A program made the position numbers and the translations under genes. Below, in pieces: positions 5,541-8,888 of a DNA stretch of 8,888 nt. Source of the DNA: an uncultured Pseudomonadota bacterium (GTDB lineage Bacteria; Pseudomonadota; Alphaproteobacteria; RF32; CAG-239); the NCBI GenBank assembly GCA_902767055.1, contig CACXFX010000128.1, forward strand, positions 1 through 8,888, written 5' to 3'. The stretch's first letter is position 1, and each line of letters starts with the position of its first letter. The notes under the pieces are model-generated. The model saw only the letters and a program-made list of their open reading frames with translations, was not told the DNA's origin and did no database searches.

Positions 5541-5578
5541 ATTCGCGCAGCAGCACTGCTTATGTCTAATTTTTATAC

Positions 5579-5610
5579 AAAAAAGAGCCGTTTAATTCCG
5601 GCTCCTTTTT
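5579..5610. terminator. Intrinsic terminator of the SIMPL-domain gene
   Basis: GAGCCG (5585-5590) pairs with CGGCTC (5599-5604) around an eight-base loop. The stem is flanked by an A-run on the left and CTTTTT on the right. It lies about 20 bases beyond the stop of the minus-strand gene ending at 5631 and could work in both directions. Confidence 0.8.
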
Positions 5611-5630
5611 GTGCGAAAATGAGATAAAGC

Positions 5631-6476
5631 TTATTTTAACCAGTATTCAATCGTCGATACGACGCGTACTTTTTTGTTTATCTGCTGAGCTTCCGTCGCA
5701 TTGAAAGTTTCTTCACTTGGCAGAATCGAGAAAACACCCTGGTTGGCATGTTTAATTTTACCGACTTTACTATCAGAGCTTTGAGCAAACTGAGCGGCTG
5801 CCTGTTTGGCGTTTTGTGTTGCATCGGCAAGCATCTTGGGTTTAATTTCATTAAGTTTTGTAAACAAATAAGATACCGGTGAGCCGTAATCCGAATTAAA
5901 GATAATGCCTTTGGCTACCAAATCGCCAGATTTGTTAAGTGTTGAGGCGACTTTTTCAACATCGTGTGATTTAACCGTGATGGTTTGTGTCAAGATAAAC
6001 CTTGAGTTGTTTTCGTACGAATTGCGATAAGGATTTGCGTTTAAATCATTGGTTTCCAAACGGCCGGTTGTGATTTCATCCTCATTAAAACCGTTATCTG
6101 TCAAGAAATTTTTAATCACGGCTGATTGAGCGGCAATTTCTTTTTGAGCCTTAATCACATCATTGCCGGTGACGACATATTTCATCTCCCAGATTGCCAA
6201 ATCAGCTTTAACGTTTTTCTCGGATAAACCTTTGACAATCACGGTATTGATGCCGGTTTGTGCTTGATAGTAGCAATGTCCGACAAAAAAGCCGGCAAAA
6301 GCAATTGATAAACCTAAAATGATTGCCGATGCCAAATTTGCCCGGCCGGAAAAGTTGTGATATCTGGGGCGATTAATAAAAGGGCGCGGGCGATTCGGAT
6401 CAAAAGGACGTCTTTCAAAAGGGCGCTTTTCCGGATCATAGCGGTTTGTTAAATTTAAATTTTCAATTTTTGGCAT
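5631..6476 (-). CDS. SIMPL-domain (DUF541) membrane-anchored protein
   Basis: The 281-residue protein has three parts. Residues 1-45 are a polar, presumably cytoplasmic tail rich in Arg and Pro, with repeated R-P-F units (KRPF, RRPF, RPRPF at 18-33). Residues 48-67 form a single membrane segment (LASAIILGLSIAFAGFFVGH). Residues 77-281 are a SIMPL domain, recognisable from TVIVKGLSEKNVKADLAIWEMKYVVTGND near its start and VRVVSTIEYWL at its end. SIMPL proteins (the BP26/OMP28 and YggE family) are periplasmic or surface oligomers of poorly defined function, some linked to oxidative stress. The start at 6476 is chosen because AAGGAG (complement of 6484-6489) lies seven bases upstream. An in-frame start at 6527 would overlap the promoter. 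It is a single-gene unit, divergent from nifJ. Confidence 0.88.
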   Translation of the reverse strand: MPKIENLNLTNRYDPEKRPFERRPFDPNRPRPFINRPRYHNFSGRANLASAIILGLSIAFAGFFVGHCYYQAQTGINTVIVKGLSEKNVKADLAIWEMKYVVTGNDVIKAQKEIAAQSAVIKNFLTDNGFNEDEITTGRLETNDLNANPYRNSYENNSRFILTQTITVKSHDVEKVASTLNKSGDLVAKGIIFNSDYGSPVSYLFTKLNEIKPKMLADATQNAKQAAAQFAQSSDSKVGKIKHANQGVFSILPSEETFNATEAQQINKKVRVVSTIEYWLK

Positions 6477-6509
6477 TTGGTTTCTCCTTATATATTTAAA
6501 TTTGGAGTC

Positions 6510-6537
6510 ATTATAAACGGAAAACATCAGAAGTCAA
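6510..6537 (-). promoter_or_regulatory. Strong sigma70-type promoter of the SIMPL-domain gene
   Basis: On the minus strand, TTGACT (complement of 6532-6537) and a perfect TATAAT (complement of 6510-6515) are 16 bases apart. Transcription should begin near 6503, giving a leader of about 27 bases that contains the AAGGAG ribosome binding site. This supports the start at 6476 rather than further upstream. Confidence 0.75.
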
Positions 6538-6598
6538 GGCTTCTCATGAAGTGTTTATATTTTTTTTGGGAAGATGTTTGATAAAAAATCGAAAATCG

Positions 6599-6626
6599 TT
6601 GCATTTTGTTTTAAATATGTTATAGA
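6599..6626 (+). promoter_or_regulatory. Candidate promoter of nifJ
   Basis: TTGCAT at 6599-6604 and TATAGA at 6621-6626 are separated by 16 bases, each matching four of six consensus positions. The start of transcription would be near 6633, with a leader of about 34 bases that includes AAGGA at 6656-6660, six bases before the ATG. Confidence 0.4.
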
Positions 6627-6666
6627 GCAATCAGTTTTTAAATATTTCTAACTTTAAGGAAAACAA

Positions 6667-8888
6667 ATGTCTGATAAAAAGATGAAAATGATGGATGCCA
6701 ATGAAGCGGCTGCTTCCGTTGCGCATCGTATGAACGAAGTTTGCGTTATTTACCCGATTACACCATCATCTCCGATGGGTGAGTGGGCTGACGCTTGGTC
6801 TGCCGCAAATCAAAAGAACCTTTGGGGTGTGACGCCGCTTGTGCAAGAAATGCAATCCGAAGCCGGTGCGGCCGGTGCTTGTCACGGTGCCGTTCAGGCA
6901 GGTAGCTTAACAACGACGTTTACGGCATCTCAAGGCTTGCTCTTGATGATTCCGAACATGTATAAAATCGCAGGTGAATTGAGCCCGTTTGTGATGCATG
7001 TTGCCGCACGCTCGCTTGCATATCATGCTTTGTCAATTTACGGTGACCATTCAGATGTGATGGGTTGTCGTCAGACCGGTTTTGCAATGCTTGCTTCAAA
7101 TTCGGTGCAGGAAGCGCATGACATGGCCGCGATTGCGCAAACATCGACTTTGCGTTCACGCGTGCCGTTTATGCACTTTTTTGATGGTTTCAGAACATCA
7201 CATGAAATCAAAAAAATCTCTCTTTTATCAGATGATGATTTAAGAGCAATGCTTGAGGGCGTTGATTATAAATTTAATGCAAAACATGCTTTGCGCCCGG
7301 AAAAACCGGTTATGCGCGGTACGGCGCAAAATCCTGATGTGTTCTTCCAAGGTCGTGAGGCTTCTAACCCGTTTTATGACAAAGTTGAAGGCATTGTTCA
7401 GGAAGAAATGGATAAGTTCGCTAAAATTACAGGTCGTCAATATCATGTTGTGGACTACACGGGTGCGAAAGATGCCGAACATGTTATCGTTGTGATGGGC
7501 TCCGGCGCCGAAACGGTTGAAGAAGCGATTGAATATTTGAATGCACACGGTCAAAAACTCGGTGTGTTAAAAGTTCATCTTTATCGTCCGTTCCCGACAT
7601 CAAGTTTCTTAAAAGCTTTGCCTAAATCGGTCAAGACAATTTCTGTTTTAGACAGGACAAAAGAATCCGGTGCCTTAGGTGAACCGCTTTATTTGGATGT
7701 TGTCACCGCCGTTTCACAAGCTTTTTCAAACGGCGAAATTGTAAGCTTGCCGAAGATTTACGGCGGACGCTACGGCTTGTCTTCAAAAGAGTTTACGCCC
7801 GCGATGGTCAAGGCTGTGTTTGAAAATGCAACAAGTGCCAAGCCGATTAACGGCTTTACGGTCGGTATTGTTGATGATGTGACGCATAAATCGCTTTCAT
7901 ATGATGAAACATTTGATGTTGAGCCGAAAGACGTTGTTCGTGCCGTGTTCTTCGGCTTGGGTGCTGACGGAACGGTCGGTGCAAACAAAAACTCAATCAA
8001 GATTATTGCCGAAGATGCCGGAAAATACGGGCAGGGTTATTTTGTGTATGACTCGCGTAAATCAGGCTCTATGACAACGTCGCACCTCAGATTTTCAGAC
8101 AATCCGATACGCTCGGCTTATTTGATTACGGCGGCTGATTTTGTGGCTTGTCACCAATTCCAGTTTATGAACAAGGTTGACATCTTAAAAATTGCTAAGC
8201 CGGGTGCAACATTCTTACTCAATGCACCTTATGATCATGATAAAGTTTGGGATCACTTGCCGATTGAAGTTCAAGAGCAAATTATTTCAAAGAAGCTTAA
8301 ATTCTATACCATCAACGCTGTTGAAGTGGCGCGTGCCACGGGTATGGGTCAACGCATTAACACGGTGATGCAGACATGTTTCTTTGCGATTTCGAATATT
8401 TTGCCTAAAGATGAAGCTATTGCACAAATCAAGGCCGCGATTAAGAAAACATATTCGAAGAAGGGCGATGCCGTTGTGCAAAAGAACTATGCGGCTGTTG
8501 ATGCCTCTTTAGAGCATTTGTTTGAAGTGAGCTATCCTGATCACGTCACCTCAAACTTCCATCGTCAATCACCTGTTCCGGCGGATGCGCCTGAGTTTGT
8601 GAAAAAGTTGACGGCAAAACTCATTGCCGAAAACGGTGATAAGGTGACAACTTCAGAGCTTAAAGATGTTGTTGACGGTACATGGCCGACAGCAACAACG
8701 CAATATGAAAAACGCTGCATCGCAACGGAAATTCCGGTTTGGGAGGCTGATACATGTATTCAATGCGGTAAATGCTCGATTGTTTGTCCGCATGGCGTGA
8801 TTAGAATGAAAGTTGCAACAGAAGAAGAGTTGAAGAATGCACCGGCGACATTGAAACGTGCGGATTATAAAGGCAAAGAATTTGCAGG
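6667..8888 (+). CDS. nifJ: Pyruvate:ferredoxin (flavodoxin) oxidoreductase, partial at the right edge
   Basis: This enzyme oxidatively decarboxylates pyruvate with CoA to acetyl-CoA and CO2 and passes electrons to ferredoxin or flavodoxin, using thiamine diphosphate and iron-sulfur clusters. About 740 residues are visible and the frame stays open to the edge; single-chain enzymes of this family have about 1,180. Domain I contains YPITPSSPMGEWAD (29-42), QEMQSEAGAAGA (60-71) and HVAARSLAYHALSIYGDHSDVM (111-132). By comparison with the Desulfovibrio africanus enzyme, T32, E65 and R115 correspond to the conserved substrate and cofactor residues. RPFP and TKESGALGEPLY mark the middle domains. The ferredoxin-like motif C-x2-C-x2-C-x3-CP falls at 697-708. 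The second cluster motif and the thiamine-binding C-terminal domain are missing because of the window end. Shine-Dalgarno AAGGA at 6656-6660 supports the start. It implies anaerobic fermentation. Confidence 0.95.
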   Translation, partial: MSDKKMKMMDANEAAASVAHRMNEVCVIYPITPSSPMGEWADAWSAANQKNLWGVTPLVQEMQSEAGAAGACHGAVQAGSLTTTFTASQGLLLMIPNMYKIAGELSPFVMHVAARSLAYHALSIYGDHSDVMGCRQTGFAMLASNSVQEAHDMAAIAQTSTLRSRVPFMHFFDGFRTSHEIKKISLLSDDDLRAMLEGVDYKFNAKHALRPEKPVMRGTAQNPDVFFQGREASNPFYDKVEGIVQEEMDKFAKITGRQYHVVDYTGAKDAEHVIVVMGSGAETVEEAIEYLNAHGQKLGVLKVHLYRPFPTSSFLKALPKSVKTISVLDRTKESGALGEPLYLDVVTAVSQAFSNGEIVSLPKIYGGRYGLSSKEFTPAMVKAVFENATSAKPINGFTVGIVDDVTHKSLSYDETFDVEPKDVVRAVFFGLGADGTVGANKNSIKIIAEDAGKYGQGYFVYDSRKSGSMTTSHLRFSDNPIRSAYLITAADFVACHQFQFMNKVDILKIAKPGATFLLNAPYDHDKVWDHLPIEVQEQIISKKLKFYTINAVEVARATGMGQRINTVMQTCFFAISNILPKDEAIAQIKAAIKKTYSKKGDAVVQKNYAAVDASLEHLFEVSYPDHVTSNFHRQSPVPADAPEFVKKLTAKLIAENGDKVTTSELKDVVDGTWPTATTQYEKRCIATEIPVWEADTCIQCGKCSIVCPHGVIRMKVATEEELKNAPATLKRADYKGKEFA

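Larger units (their letters stand above)
5403..5568. mobile_element. Probable MITE-like element (5411-5560) with flanking 8-bp direct repeats
   Basis: The 8-bp sequence TATGTCTA occurs at 5403-5410 and again at 5561-5568. Directly inside it are inverted ends, AGTAGTGCT at 5411-5419 and AGCACTGCT at 5552-5560, which pair at eight of nine positions. That is the architecture of a transposed element with a target-site duplication. The enclosed 150 bp has no open reading frame of note. It contains a small hairpin (5461-5474) and a large GC-rich hairpin (5504-5540) that contrast with the AT-rich surroundings. A non-autonomous element mobilised by a transposase elsewhere is inferred. The inverted ends are short, so chance similarity or another type of palindromic repeat remains possible. 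Confidence 0.5.
5304..5630. other. 327-base intergenic region
   Basis: I see no gene in this stretch. From left to right it holds the candidate promoter of the lipoprotein gene (5368-5395), an apparent 150-bp inserted element with a GC-rich hairpin (5411-5560), and the terminator of the SIMPL-domain gene (5579-5610). Outside the element the sequence is strongly AT-rich. Confidence 0.7.

Noticed and set aside
6578..6592. Possible FNR-type site (TTGAT then ATCGA) upstream of nifJ
   Set aside because: The half-sites are five rather than four bases apart, one half is imperfect, and the position relative to the proposed start does not fit a standard activator site.
6920..8481. Several short reading frames on both strands inside nifJ
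   Set aside because: The nifJ frame is continuous across the whole stretch with family motifs throughout, so these are shadows.
1..8888. CRISPR arrays, tRNA or rRNA genes, riboswitches
   Set aside because: No regularly spaced repeats, cloverleaf, rRNA-like or riboswitch-like sequences were seen on either strand.

Overview
The window is AT-rich and densely coded. It looks like a chromosomal segment of an anaerobic or fermentative proteobacterium. The gene order rsmG-parA-parB with an embedded parS fits Alphaproteobacteria well, although this cluster also occurs elsewhere. The pyruvate:ferredoxin oxidoreductase at the right end points to anaerobic carbon metabolism. An uncultured gut-type, low-GC alphaproteobacterium is my best guess. 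This is inferred from gene content and composition, not from a phylogenetic marker.

Bases 1-119 hold the first ten codons of a minus-strand gene with a good ribosome binding site and promoter. It may be a Rossmann-fold flavoprotein and is cut by the window edge. Bases 156-3608 are a tight plus-strand operon: rsmG (16S rRNA m7G527 methyltransferase), parA and parB (chromosome segregation), a small cysteine-rich protein resembling the catalytic subunit of ferredoxin:thioredoxin reductase, and an unrecognised cysteine-free 306-residue protein. The genes overlap or are separated by at most 17 bases. A perfect 16-bp parS site lies inside the rsmG coding sequence, so the ParB binding site sits about 1.3 kb upstream of its own gene. 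The operon ends at a bidirectional hairpin terminator.

Bases 3695-5303 carry two minus-strand genes for exported proteins: a probable outer-membrane beta-barrel protein and a lipoprotein with WG-repeat-like sequence. Both lack a Shine-Dalgarno sequence, unlike most other genes here, and the first has a Bacteroidetes-like export signal. They may have been acquired. Between the lipoprotein gene and the next gene lies a 327-base intergenic region. It contains a probable 150-bp non-coding mobile element, with imperfect 9-bp inverted ends, an exact 8-bp flanking direct repeat and a GC-rich internal hairpin.

Bases 5631-6476 (minus) encode a membrane-anchored SIMPL-domain (DUF541) protein with a strong promoter. 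Divergent from it, at 6667 and running off the right edge, is nifJ/por, a pyruvate:ferredoxin (flavodoxin) oxidoreductase. About 740 of the roughly 1,180 residues usual for the family are present.
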